A stretch of DNA of 64,000 nt from Drosophila miranda (GCF_003369915.1 NC_046674.1:21951657-22015656), one strand, 5' to 3'; shown: positions 1-10,570, counted from the first letter of the stretch. Translations and numbers: made by a program. Notes: generated by a model from the letters alone, not told the origin.

Positions 1-459
1 ACGACACGGAGTCGCCATCCGAATCAGAGAGTAGCGACCACACCGTACGGCACGAACTCGATACCGGGTTCGAGGGCGAGTGTTCCAAATAACCGAAACA
101 TCTATGACGTTGTGCACAAGTCGTGGGGCTCTGCTGACAATATAACACAACGTACAGAAGACCTAATGCCACCACCGAAGTCAGTAGAAACCAAGCGGAA
201 TAAGTCCTCGAAAAGGTCATCGTATGCGTCCAATGCAACGAACTCGCCTCGGGACTCCATTTGCTCATCCAACTCAAGCTCGAATCTGAACAGCGGCTAC
301 AGCAGCATGCCCACCACTCCGAATCAGGTTCGTGCTCCTAAAGGCATGGATCACACGTCCTTCACAGCCGATTCCGATTCAGATTCTGCCTGTGGATTCG
401 ATTCAAGCTGGTCCGTTAGCCATCTAGCTGCTGTGGGCAACAATCCATCACAATCATAA
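1..459 (+). CDS. 3' part of an unidentified Ser/Asn-rich protein gene
   Basis: The reading frame is open from base 1 to a TAA at 457-459, so the window holds about 152 C-terminal residues of a larger gene. The stretch is low in complexity. It has a basic patch (KRNKSSKRSS), a Ser/Asn run with a GYSSMPTTP segment, and a Ser/Asp repeat (DSDSDSACGFDSSWSV) near the end. No domain is recognisable, and this looks like a disordered tail. An AATAAA lies at 531-536. Another frame (base 3 onwards) is also open up to a TAA at 87-89 and reads as acidic Ser/Glu protein, so the reading at the very left edge is less certain than the rest. I do not recognise the gene. Confidence 0.6.
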   Translation, partial: TTRSRHPNQRVATTPYGTNSIPGSRASVPNNRNIYDVVHKSWGSADNITQRTEDLMPPPKSVETKRNKSSKRSSYASNATNSPRDSICSSNSSSNLNSGYSSMPTTPNQVRAPKGMDHTSFTADSDSDSACGFDSSWSVSHLAAVGNNPSQS

Positions 460-785
460 GTACATAACAATTATGATGTATTTTTTTTTGTATAATCTTG
501 TAAAATTAATGCAAAATTGACGATAAAATCAATAAACTTATCTATTTTACACTCTTTGTAATGTAACCTACATAGGCCTGGAGTTTATATAGATTTTATA
601 GATTTATATAGATTTCAAATTTGATTATATATTTTCAAAAGTATCGTTCTGGCGTGAACGATTACTTTTAAAAACGCGTTAAGGTATTTCTCACAAATTC
701 GATCGATATACCGATAATTTCTATCAATTTACACGTGCGGCCAAAGTTGTTTTTATTCAATTCTTTAAAGTTTAAACTAACTAAA
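460..785. other. 3'UTR plus short promoter region, no gene seen
   Basis: This holds the 3'UTR of the left-hand gene, with AATAAA at 531-536, and then the 5' region of the kelch gene. An ATCGATA (702-708) is a DREF-like site about 80 bp before the kelch start codon. No TATA box was seen. Confidence 0.5.
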
Positions 786-2503
786 ATGGGTAAAAAGGAC
801 AAAAATAAGAAGAAAGGCAAGGGTGCCGAGAAAACTGCAATGAAAACGGACAAGAAAAATGCTGCCAAGCAGAAGAAAATGCTGGAAAAACTCGGAGAAG
901 TATGAACTAACTAAATCTGAAAGAAGCCTTTAATGCCTATTCACATTTTCCTTCAGGCCAACATTACTGATATCATCCATATGCTGGAGGTGAAGGAAGG
1001 CCGGCTAGATGGCATTACTGAAGAAGTCTGTCCGCCGCCCAGTCCTCGGTCCAACTTTACCTTGGTGGCGCATCCCGAGAAGGAGGAATTAATTATGTTT
1101 GGAGGAGAGCTCTATAATGGAGCCAACATCAGTGTGTATAATGACTTGCTTTTCTACAACATAAAAGCAAACGAGTGGAAGGCACTGCGCTCTCCTGGCG
1201 GACCGACCCCACGAAGCGGCCATCAAATGGTTTCTCTGGCAAGCAACGGTGGAGAATTGTGGGTATGTCCACAGCCTTTAATTAATCCAAAACAGTTGAT
1301 CGTAATACAAATATTTATAGATGTTTGGTGGGGAGCACGCAAGTCCATCCCAGCTGCAGTTCCATCACTATAGAGACCTATGGAAATTCAGTCTCAAGAC
1401 GCGAAAATGGGAAAAACTTTCGGCACCCAATGGACCAAGTGCCAGGAGTGGCCATCGAATGACGGCTTCAAAGAAGCGTTTGTTTATTTTCGGTGGCTTT
1501 CACGATAACAACCAGTCATACAATTACTTCAACGATGTCCACGTTTTCTCCCTTGAGACCTACCAATGGTTAAAGGTAGAAATAGGCGGCCCCACCATTC
1601 CGCACGTTAGATCCGGATGCTGCATTGCTGCGGCTCCGGATGGTAAAGTTTTCGTCTGGGGTGGCTACTCGAGAGCGTCAATGAAGAAGGACATCGATCG
1701 GGGCGTCACTCACACCGATATGTTTGCCCTGACTCAAGATAGTAAGATATTAAACCCTACTTAATCATGTACACCCATCTTAACCTTTCGTGGTCCTAGA
1801 AAACAGCGGAGATGGTGATAATAAATACAAATGGATCGCCGTCAAACCCGGAGGCTATCGACCCAAGCCGCGGAGTAGTGTTGGCTGCACTGTCGCTGCA
1901 AATGGCAAAGCGTATTGCTTTGGCGGCGTAATGGATGTCAATGAGGATGACGAAGATGTGCATGGACAGTTTAGTGACGACTTACTGGCCTTTGACTTGA
2001 CTGCACAAACATGGCGTTTGCTCGAAATCCTGGAAAAGAGCAGTCCAGCTGCCAAAAAGAATGCAAAGGACTCGACTGATGTCGAAATGGGTGAAAGCAA
2101 GGCCGCTCCGGCAGGGCCTGTGACCACTACCGATGGCATATTCACCGTCACAGTTGGTGGACCCAGTACCAGTGGCACAACACCCTACACATCTGCCATA
2201 CCCAGCCTCTTTGGTAACAAGCCACAGCGTGCCACATCTGTGCCATCGCCGCGGATGAATCCTGGACTTTGTGTGTGCAAGGGCACATTGTACGTCTTTG
2301 GGGGACTGTTTGAAGAAGACGCCAAGCAGATGACATTCAATGACTTCTATGCTCTAGACCTGCACAAGCTGGAGTGGAAAGTCTTAATCCCAAATAATTT
2401 TAAGGCACACGATTGGGTCGACAGCGATAGCAGCAGCTCCGATGAGGAGACCAGCGGGAGTGATGAGGATAGCTCCAGCAGCTCTGACATGGACACTAAC
2501 TAA
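786..2503 (+). CDS. Kelch-repeat protein, KLHDC4 family
   Basis: Exons are 786-899, 957-1262, 1321-1741 and 1800-2503, with GT..AG introns of 57, 58 and 58 bp in consistent phase. They give 514 aa, close to human KLHDC4. The protein starts with a Lys-rich segment (MGKKDKNKKKGKG) and continues with kelch beta-propeller blades marked by double-Gly motifs: MFGGE (twice), IFGGF, VWGGY, CFGGV and VFGGL. It ends in a Ser/Asp/Glu tail. The start at 786 is chosen because the Lys-rich N-terminus is typical of the family and joins in frame to ANITDII. The family is poorly characterised; a nuclear or ribosome-related role is inferred only from the charged ends. It is probably the orthologue of D. melanogaster CG12081, from memory. 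Confidence 0.9.
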
Positions 2504-2616
2504 ATAAATAGATCCATAGTGTCACCACTATATTTCAACTTTTGATTTAATCATACATATATACAATGGAATATTGATCAATATTTGCTTAACTTATAAG
2601 CGATCTGCAGATGTGT

Positions 2617-3381
2617 TTATAGTTTCAGAATCTCTGTCAGTATACGCTTTGTATCGTGTGGAGTGTTCACCTTGTGCCCAATAATTCGTGGGTCGGTATA
2701 AATTTCATAGTCGTTGCCACCCGGTTCCGTCTTGTCACCGAAGAAATGTATTTCCTTATATTTATAATGGGCTTCAATGTGTCGAAGGCAATACGTTTTG
2801 TCCCAGCCATGGGGAAAAACATCGAAACTGATTTGTCCGCCAATGCTGTAGGTGAGGTCCACATCGGCGAACTCCTTTTTAAGCGCGGCGATCATCTTCT
2901 CCCGGATCTTATGTTCGATGTCATATAGGGCAAACATGTTCCTCTCCTCTCGAGTGCACTGCCGACCGATTGGGCAGACGTTCATCATTCCATTACGGAA
3001 TTCAATGAACGTACCACGTTTAATGGGAACATCTAGCTCGGATAGATATCGAAGAACATAGTTTATGAATCGCTTTAGCACTGGCTCTCCCAAATGCTGG
3101 ATTATGTTTTGCTTTCCAACTTCGGCGCCACCTTCGATTTGCACCAGCCCGTTCTCGGGGAATATAAAATCGAATTTCGTAAGAATCTTCTTGCCGCTAA
3201 GCTGCTCGAGCATTTTCTCCAGATCAGACCCGCCAACAATTCCAATCGTCGCCCGAGGTTTCACCTCTGCGTAGAGGAACTCTTCAAATTCCGGCTGCAC
3301 CACCGACCGGGGCATTGTGAGCGTACCATCCACATCGAACAGTAGAAGAATTTCATCGCGGCTGAGGGTTTCCGTGCTCAT
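2617..3381 (-). CDS. Pmm2: Phosphomannomutase
   Basis: This single-exon, 254-aa protein is the normal length for eukaryotic phosphomannomutases. The enzyme converts mannose-6-phosphate to mannose-1-phosphate for GDP-mannose synthesis and N-glycosylation in the cytosol. The HAD motif DVDGT lies at residues 16-20, where the first Asp is the phosphorylated nucleophile and the second the acid/base. Further family signatures are the IGIVGGSD segment, the cap-domain stretch GMMNVCPIGR, and the metal-binding C-terminal FFGDKTEPGGNDYEIY motif. The stop lies 113 bp from the stop of the convergent kelch gene. All key residues appear intact. Confidence 0.96.
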   Translation of the reverse strand: MSTETLSRDEILLLFDVDGTLTMPRSVVQPEFEEFLYAEVKPRATIGIVGGSDLEKMLEQLSGKKILTKFDFIFPENGLVQIEGGAEVGKQNIIQHLGEPVLKRFINYVLRYLSELDVPIKRGTFIEFRNGMMNVCPIGRQCTREERNMFALYDIEHKIREKMIAALKKEFADVDLTYSIGGQISFDVFPHGWDKTYCLRHIEAHYKYKEIHFFGDKTEPGGNDYEIYTDPRIIGHKVNTPHDTKRILTEILKL

Positions 3382-3828
3382 CTTGGTTGCTCGGCTAATT
3401 TTACCATATAATATCTAAAATGCAAACACCACGTATGACGCTGATAAAGAATAACAAAAACAACTTGTACGCGGCAACGAATCTATGAGAAATACCCTAA
3501 AGCTTTTCCAGATTTCCAAAGGCAAAAGCTTGGTGCATCTACACGCCGATATTTTTCCATTTAAAGCAAGGATTGCGCCAAATATTTAAAGTTATAATAT
3601 ATTTTAACTTTTGCGCGGAAGTTATCCGGGTTATTATTGTACATTATCAAATAATATCTGAGTACCTTAATTGCATAAATTATACGAACATTAGGTAAAT
3701 TATATTTATCGATAACAAATAGTTTTTGTGTTTTTGGTTGTTTGGAAACTACAAAATGTACATCTTGTTTTATGCCTAATCCGCATGCCAATTACATGGC
3801 ACAGCATTTTTAAATACATCTTTCCCTT
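3382..3828. other. Pmm2 promoter side and 3' side of the microprotein gene
   Basis: About 450 AT-rich bases lie between the Pmm2 start codon and the stop of the downstream minus-strand microprotein gene. A 76-codon minus-strand frame at 3561-3791 lacks an ATG start and any recognisable feature, so I do not call it. No TATA box was seen. Confidence 0.4.
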
Positions 3829-4011
3829 TCAGTCCTTTCTTTTGATAGTATGTTGCAGCTCATCTCTTTTTATTTTGCTGTACTCCTGGAGCGACTTGTA
3901 CTTCTCCGTATTGAGCATTGGGTCCAGTATAACAGGATACACCGCTATCCCAATGGCTCCCACAATGCAGGATACGAAGCCAACGAATTTCCATCCACGT
4001 AGAGCTGCCAT
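3829..4011 (-). CDS. SMIM20/MITRAC7-like mitochondrial inner-membrane microprotein
   Basis: This is a 60-aa single-exon ORF with an ATG start. A short N-terminus (MAALRGWK) is followed by one hydrophobic segment (about residues 9-29, FVGFVSCIVGAIGIAVYPVIL) and a Lys/Glu-rich tail (YKSLQEYSKIKRDE). The layout and the pattern GxIG..YP....P.L..E.YK.xQ..SR resemble human SMIM20/MITRAC7, which stabilises newly made COX1 during cytochrome c oxidase assembly. The assignment is by eye and the protein is very short. The gene is divergent from melanotransferrin, with about 280 bp between the two start codons. Confidence 0.75.
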   Translation of the reverse strand: MAALRGWKFVGFVSCIVGAIGIAVYPVILDPMLNTEKYKSLQEYSKIKRDELQHTIKRKD

Positions 4012-4144
4012 TTTATCTTAAACAATTGATACGTCAAAATAAAATCGCGAAATTTGTTACAAAACAAAAAACACCTGTGTTGTGCCGAAAGATGCTAAAA
4101 AATGCCAAACGCAACTGGGTTGCAGTGGGACCGCGGACTTATGG

Positions 4145-4200
4145 CGGTATATTTTTCAAATGAGACGGTATGCTTCGATACATTTCTGACGGTCACACTG
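4145..4200 (+). promoter_or_regulatory. Composite motif 6 / motif 1 core promoter
   Basis: CGGTATATTTTT at 4145-4156 fits Ohler motif 6, and CGGTCACACTG at 4190-4200 fits Ohler motif 1, the M1BP site. The order and spacing suit a plus-strand TATA-less promoter, here for melanotransferrin, although the microprotein gene is divergent and may share it. The 46 bases 4145-4190 are nearly the same as 23665-23710 upstream of sticky. Confidence 0.7.
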
Positions 4201-4294
4201 GTATATTTTTTGTTGGAGCTAGGCTTGGGTGTGTCAATTTTGTAATATCTGTTTTAGATTGTGTGTTTAATTTGTTTGCTTAAATATAATTAAG

Positions 4295-7175
4295 ATGGTT
4301 AGAGCCCCAGTTTGTGTGGCTCTAGTCAGCGTTCTTTGTTTAACCGTCACTTACGGTAAGAAAGGTTTAGGATGGAGATTTAGGCCGTGATACCTTTGGG
4401 CGTTGCTCGTTCGTCACCAGCGTAGCACTAAAACAATACTATCCAATAAAACTATTATTTATTTTCTGTCAGCACAACATCACTACAATGAGCATAGAAC
4501 AAGCCAAGTTATTTGGTGCACGAAAAGTATGGAGGAGCAGTACAAGTGCCTAAACCTAACTGTTGCCATAGAACGTGACCGCGCACTCTTTGATGAAGCG
4601 TTTCTGAATTTAACATGCTTCAAGGCATATAGCGCTGACGAGTGTATCCACCACATCGATCGTGAGAAGGCCCACATTACTTCACTGGACGCCGGCGATG
4701 TCTTCACAGCTGGACGCTACAACTCCCTGATTCCCATAATGCAGGAAAAATTGGAGGGCGGCTTTCAAGAGTATCAGTCCGTGGCGGTGATCAAGAAGGG
4801 TGCACTTTCCGATGTTACTAGTCTGCATGGTCTTCGCAATAAGCGGGCATGCTTCCCGTGGGTTGGAAGCTTGGCCGGATGGATTGTGCCAATACACACG
4901 GTAGGAACTAGATTAATTGCCTTGCCTTTCTTGGGTGGACTCTCATGATGGACTTATTTGTAGCTCCAAAAAGAAGGTGGAATGGAAGTTGTGGATTGCA
5001 ACAATCAAGTAAAAACTGCTGCCAACTACTTCAACAGGTCGTGTGCCGTCTACTCTCTGACTGACAAATACAATCCCATTGGAGACAACTCCGACAAGTA
5101 AGTGCAATTAAAGGAATTTTTAGAGATTTTTAGAGAAAACAACAAAAATTCCTTGCAGACTTTGTACCCTTTGCACTGGCAAGATCCCCGGTGGCCGCTG
5201 TTCGTCGGCAGATCCCTATTTCGGATACGAAGGAGCATTTAGATGTCTCCTGGAAGCCGGTGACGTTGCCTTTTTGCGTCACTCGACAGTTGGTGAAATG
5301 CTGCAGACCCCAGAATTCAGTGAGTAGTTTTATTTGCCATGAAAAGGGATGCCTCGTTAGCATAATATATTTATTTTCAGAAAACTTGTCCCCGGACAGT
5401 TTCGAACTGCTTTGCCGGGATGGTCGTCGAGTTCCCATTAACGACTACCGCCAATGCAATTGGGGCCAAGTGCCAGCCGATGCCATTGTAACTTCTTCGG
5501 CGCGCAGCTTCAGTGACAGAAAGCAGTATCAGTTGTTTTTGAAACGCATTTCTGAGCTGTACTCGGACGGGCTTCGTGAAACAACTCCCAACAACCAGGG
5601 AGGAGCCGGGTTTACCAACTATGAGCAGAACAAGTTCAATAATGAGCAAGGTCGCAGCAACGCCTATGATCAGTTCGGCAATCAATATGACCCAAGCAAT
5701 GCCTATAGCCGAAATCAGAATCCCTACGATCGTCTTGATAACTCGAATTTCCGCAACGAACGTCTGGATAGCAGCTTCTCTTCGGATGGAAACACCCCAG
5801 ACCGCAACAACGGGTCGATTCTCTATGAAAAGTTCCGCATTTTCGATTCCAAAAGATACGGGAAAACCAATCTGCTGTTCCAGGACTCAAGCCGGGCTCT
5901 TACGCTTATACCCGAAGATGATCAGTCCTTCACAAAGTATCTGCAGAGCTCCATCAATTATATATATGGCATAAGGGAATGCCCAATTCCAGCGATGACC
6001 CTTTGCGTGACTTCCGAACAGGAGCTTGAAAAGTGCATTAAAATGAGGGTGAGTAATAGAGAGATTTCTGAACAGCGATGCAACAATCTATTTCTAATTA
6101 AATTAAACCTTTACAGACTGCCCTTAAAGCCCAGATCTTGAAGCCCGAGCTCATTTGCAAGAAAATGCACTCGCACATCAATTGCATGCAGTTCATTCAG
6201 TCTGGCAAGGCTGACATTGCTGTGTTCGATGCCGGAGATGTCTACACTGGAGGCCTGAACTACGATTTGATACCATTCATGTCGGAGGTCTACAATCTGG
6301 GGGAGCCGTACTACTACGTGGTGGCTGTCGCCAAGGAGGAGGATCCAGATACGGAGCTCACTTACCTGAAGGGCAAGAATACTTGCCACACGGGCATTAA
6401 CACAGCCGCCGGCTGGACGTATCCCATGGCCCTGTTCATCTCAAACGGCTGGATTCGGCCATACGGCTGTGACTCTGTACGCGCTGCTGCGGAGTACTTC
6501 ACAAAGTCCTGCGTCCCCGGTGCCATTAGCAGCGAATATAACACCGGAGTGCCGTATGACAGCATGTGCGACCTGTGCCACGGAACTAGCTACAGATACT
6601 GCCGACGTGATGCGTCAGAGGACTATTATGGCCATACCGGTGCATTCCGATGCCTGGTGGAAGGCGGCGGTCATGTGGCCTTCATGAAGCACACCACTGT
6701 GATGGAGAGCACGGGCGGCAAACGGAAGGAGTGGTGGGCACGCAATGCACTGAACGACGACTTCGAGCTCTTGTGTACGGATGGCACCCGCGCCGAAATA
6801 CAGGAGTACAAGCGCTGCAATTTGGGCAAGGTAAAGGCCAATGCCGTGGTAACGCGCGGTGGAGTCAACTACAACGAAACCCAGTTAAATGCGTACATCA
6901 ACCTGTTGACCTATGCCCAGCAACTTTACGGCAGAAAGGATGTGGATGCTTTTAGTTTCAGCATGTTCTCATCTCCGATCGGACACTACGACCTGATCTT
7001 TCAGGATGCCACTCGGCAACTACAGGTCATTCCGCGGAACAAACGAACCTACGATTCCTATTTGGGCAGTGATTATATGAGGGCTCGTCGCATAACCGAC
7101 TGTTATGCGGGTGCCTCTCAAGTGGCCCTTTCCATAGGTCTGCTAATTTCGAGTGCAATAGCTATAATGCTCTAA
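4295..7175 (+). CDS. Tsf2: Melanotransferrin / transferrin 2 (two-lobed, GPI-type)
   Basis: Exons are 4295-4355, 4473-4900, 4964-5097, 5159-5319, 5381-6048 and 6117-7175, giving 836 aa. There is an N-terminal signal peptide ([21 protein letters not shown]) and a hydrophobic C-terminus ([17 protein letters not shown]) typical of a GPI-attachment signal. Two transferrin lobes follow each other. The N-lobe keeps the expected iron ligands Asp (~93, LDAGDVF), Tyr (~121), Tyr (~231, FGYEGAF) and His (~249, LRHSTV). Its anion-binding Thr/Arg segment, however, reads FPWVGS. In the C-lobe the second Tyr position is His (YGHTGAF, ~657). An Asn/Gln/Tyr-rich insert (about residues 330-405) sits late in the N-lobe. 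In D. melanogaster, Tsf2 is needed for septate-junction assembly and binds iron. Confidence 0.95.
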
Positions 7176-7860
7176 ATGCGACACACTGCCAGTCTAAACA
7201 TCTACGTAGACTCGAAGTACAATAATCTCTAGCACAAACAGACAAGGCAACATATCAACATTTTTACATTCCCAATTATAGATAGTAGACCACTATGAGA
7301 TCGCTTTTGTAGTCCACAAAGGTCATATTATTTTTACAAAGTGCCTCGAACTATACTGAAAATGCAGTACGTTTAATGTACATAGCATTTGTACAGAGCA
7401 ACTAAGTCCGTCCATTTTTTTGTACCTATGACAAACTGTTCCGAAGAAATTATTAACGAAGGAACAACAGGATTTTACAAAGTTTTACAAATTAGTATAT
7501 TTAATAAATAAATAAACCAACCATCTTCCTTGGTTTTCTATATATCTATTCATCGAATTAAACTCCACACTCCTACCCAAAGTATGCATATCAAAATCAT
7601 TTATCCCAATTTCGTATCAGCACGGCACCAGAATTCAAATTAACGACGAGTCAATGGTGACGTCATTTGGGTGTCGGCATGATGTTATGGAATGTTCATG
7701 TAAATAGATGGCGTATTTCTGAGGGTCGACGGTATTTTTTACCATTACTTTTTTTAGTATTTTCCAGTATTTTTCAATGGTTCTAAGGGATACTTTTATA
7801 CATTGTATTCCATTTGTGAGTATTTTGTAATATTTTCTAGTATTTTGTAGTATTTTAAGC

Positions 7861-8030
7861 GAACTTCAACATTTCCCCTTCAGGTGTCGCTGCTGATAAT
7901 TACATAAATTTGTAGTTAACATGTAGCAACTGTGTAGTAAGAGTGTAGTTAACGTGTAGCAAGCATGCAAACAATCTAATTTAGTGGAAATTTGTATTGA
8001 CCTTTTTAGCTTAAACCTTATTTTATGAAC
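7861..8030 (-). repeat. Dispersed repeat with an 11-bp periodic TGTAG core (copy A)
   Basis: TGTAG occurs at 7911, 7922, 7933, 7944 and 7955, exactly 11 bp apart. The reverse complement of this block aligns with 60495-60660. They share the left flank (AAGGTTTAA, AAAAAGGTCA), the CTACA core with the same 11-bp period, and the right flank (ATTTATG, then GTTGAA.TTC). Two copies 52 kb apart in opposite orientation indicate a short dispersed element. A DINE/Helitron-like or other non-autonomous family is possible, but no ends were identified. Confidence 0.7.
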
Positions 8031-8154
8031 AAACCAATGAAGACGAGTTATTAGAATAAACCATTAATGTATAAAATTAATTATATTGTCGGATAAAATT
8101 ATATTTGTAGTGCTCAGGCTTCCAGCTAGCTAACAGTATTCAACCGAATACCAA

Positions 8155-8214
8155 AATCGATGAATATGACGGTATTCCATATTTGGTTAAATAGATAAAA
8201 CCGCGGTTACACTG
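8155..8214 (+). promoter_or_regulatory. DRE-like and motif 1-like sites upstream of nst
   Basis: AATCGATG at 8155-8162 matches the degenerate DRE consensus (WATCGATW) except at the last base. CGGTTACACTG at 8204-8214 differs from Ohler motif 1 by one base (T for C). The ATG of nst is 143 bp downstream of the second site, which fits a TATA-less housekeeping promoter. Confidence 0.5.
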
Positions 8215-8356
8215 GGTGGCACGCGTTTGTGTTCCTCGAAAAGTGAAACTCGAAAGCTGTTTCTCGACCGGTTAGCGTAATCTGTGTATAAGTATTTAAA
8301 GAGATTTTGGGTGCCACCCTACTTTGGACCATTTGGAACTCGCTCAAGGCTAGAGA

Positions 8357-10570
8357 ATGTCGATCAATCTGCGAACTGTGTACGCCTTTGCCAGGGAAAT
8401 GTACCCCAAACTTTCCACGGAGTACATTCAGTATGGAACAGCTGGGTTTCGCGGCAAGTAAGTTATATTATGTATGCTATGATTAACAGACTACCAAAAT
8501 CACAAAACCCAAATGAAATGCATACATCTTATGTATTAATTAAGCAATGAATGTATTTGTATGCATACATATACGTAGATTCGAGTAAATATGTACGCAG
8601 ATGGTCGTGTCTGACTGGCGGAAGATAAGTAATGCGCTTGCACCATGTTGTTGAAATTCCTATTTATTTTTAGATGCTTTCCACCTTTTATCAATGGACA
8701 TGCCCTTTCTGGCATGTACACTCATTACCTTTCCTTTGTACACAAGTACTATATTAATAGATATATTTAGGCATTGAACTAAGGATTCAAGATAGGGGCT
8801 TGTATGAGATGTCACTTCAAGGAAAGCACGATATCTTAATCAGCGTGAGTGTATTGTTCTATAAGGAGTCCCAGGCAGATACACTTCAATGAAAATGATA
8901 ACCATCAACGCCGCGCAAGTTCATAAAAGTATACTGATTTATCTTTTATTTACATTGCAGGGCCGAATTCTTAGATAGCGTCATGTTCCGGATGGGAGTG
9001 CTTGCCACGTTACGTTCTCGATTTCGCGGCGGTGCAGTCATCGGCGTAATGATCACTGCCTCGCACAATCCGGAACCGGATAATGGAGTGAAGCTAGTCG
9101 ACCCCAAAGGGGAAATGTTAGATGCCAGCTGGGAGTCCATAGCGACGGATCTGGTCAATGTAAGCGACCAGGACTTGGAGCAGCATGTAGCGAAAATTAT
9201 TAAGGACAATAGTATCGACATCACGTCGAGCTCCCATGTGTTCGTCGGCATGGACAATCGGTACCACAGCCCGCGCTTATTGAAGGCGGTGGCAGACGGA
9301 GTGATAGCCCTGAAAGGCAACGTTAGGGAATTCGGAATAGTGACCACACCCATGCTCCATTTCTTTGTGGTGGCCGCAAACACTAAGGAGACGTACGGAA
9401 AGCCAACGGAAGAAGGATACTATGAGAAACTTATTAAGGCCTTCGAGCTGCTACGAAACGGTCAGCTAGAGAACGGAAACTATAAGAACAACGTGGTCTT
9501 CGATGGTGCAAATGGAGTCGGTGCTAGAAAAATGTTGCAGTTTATTAAGCGTATGAATAAGTCGTTAAACATATCTGTTATAAACCAAGGCATAGGACCT
9601 GGCAAGATCAACGACGAGTGTGGAGCCGACTACGTCAAAGTACTACAGCGGCCGCCCATATCCATGCCGGTTGTGGAACCTTTCACGCGTTGTGTCAGCG
9701 TGGATGGCGATGCCGACCGAGTGGTTTACTTCTTCACCAACGAAAAGGGAGAGTTCCAACTGCTGGACGGGGACCGCATTGCCACGCTAGTCGCCGGATA
9801 CCTAATGGACTTGGTAACGCGGAGCGAGATAGATCTGCGTTTGGGCCTGGTCCAAACTGCGTACGCAAATGGGGCGTCCACCGATTACATAGTCAACGAT
9901 TTGAAATTCCCTGTTTCTTGTGTCCCAACTGGTGTTAAGCACCTGCACCACAAAGCCCTTGAATACGACATCGGCGTATACTTTGAGGCAAATGGCCACG
10001 GAACAATTGTGTTCAGCGACCACGCGAAGGCCGCGATTGCGACAGCTTCTGAAACGAAGGCTAGTGCCAAGACCTTGCTGCTCCTGATTGATCTCATTAA
10101 CGAAACTGTTGGGGATGCCATCTCAGATATGTTGCTTGTGGAGACGATTCTGAACCACAAAGGCTGGGATGTTAAAGACTGGATATCTACCTACAATGAC
10201 CTGCCAAACCGACAGTTGAAAATTAAAGTCCAGGATAGAAATGTCATCGAAACCACAAATGCGGAAAGAGTTTGTGTCAAGCCAGAGGGTCTGCAAACGG
10301 AGATAGAAAATGTGGTATCGAACTACAAACGTGGACGCGCCTTTGTGCGGCCTTCCGGCACAGAGGACATAGTACGAGTATATGCAGAGGCTGCAACTAA
10401 AGAGGTACATATTAAACAATCAAATCATTCTTTTTTTAGTATATTACCCACATATTTCACTTTAATTCCAGGACACAGAGAACTTGGCCTACGAAGTGGG
10501 AGTACTCGTTCAAAGACTGGCAGGTGGAGTCGGACCGGAGCTGACAAAACCAGGCAGTGCACACCTATAA
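8357..10570 (+). CDS. nst: Phosphoacetylglucosamine mutase (PGM3/AGM1)
   Basis: Exons are 8357-8457, 8961-10404 and 10472-10570, giving 547 aa, about the length of human PGM3. The cytosolic enzyme turns GlcNAc-6-phosphate into GlcNAc-1-phosphate on the way to UDP-GlcNAc, used for chitin and protein glycosylation. All active-site loops are visible: the phosphoserine loop MITASHNP, the metal loop DGDADR, the sugar-binding loop FEANGHGT and the phosphate-binding RPSGTED. The ATG at 8357 gives the family N-terminus with YGTAGFRG. The first intron (503 bp) is long for this window. The D. melanogaster orthologue nesthocker (CG10627) is needed for FGF-receptor-dependent mesoderm migration. Confidence 0.95.

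Larger units (their letters stand above)
7176..8356. other. 3'UTR, AT-rich repeats and nst promoter; no gene seen
   Basis: The Tsf2 3'UTR probably ends near AATAAATAAATAAA at 7503-7516. Bases 7720-7860 hold irregular repeats of an AGTATTTT word beside GAGGGTCGACGGTATTTTTT. Bases 7861-8030 hold a dispersed repeat, annotated separately. The nst promoter side has AATCGATG (8155-8162, DRE-like) and CGGTTACACTG (8204-8214, one base from Ohler motif 1). No convincing ORF lies here. Confidence 0.5.
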
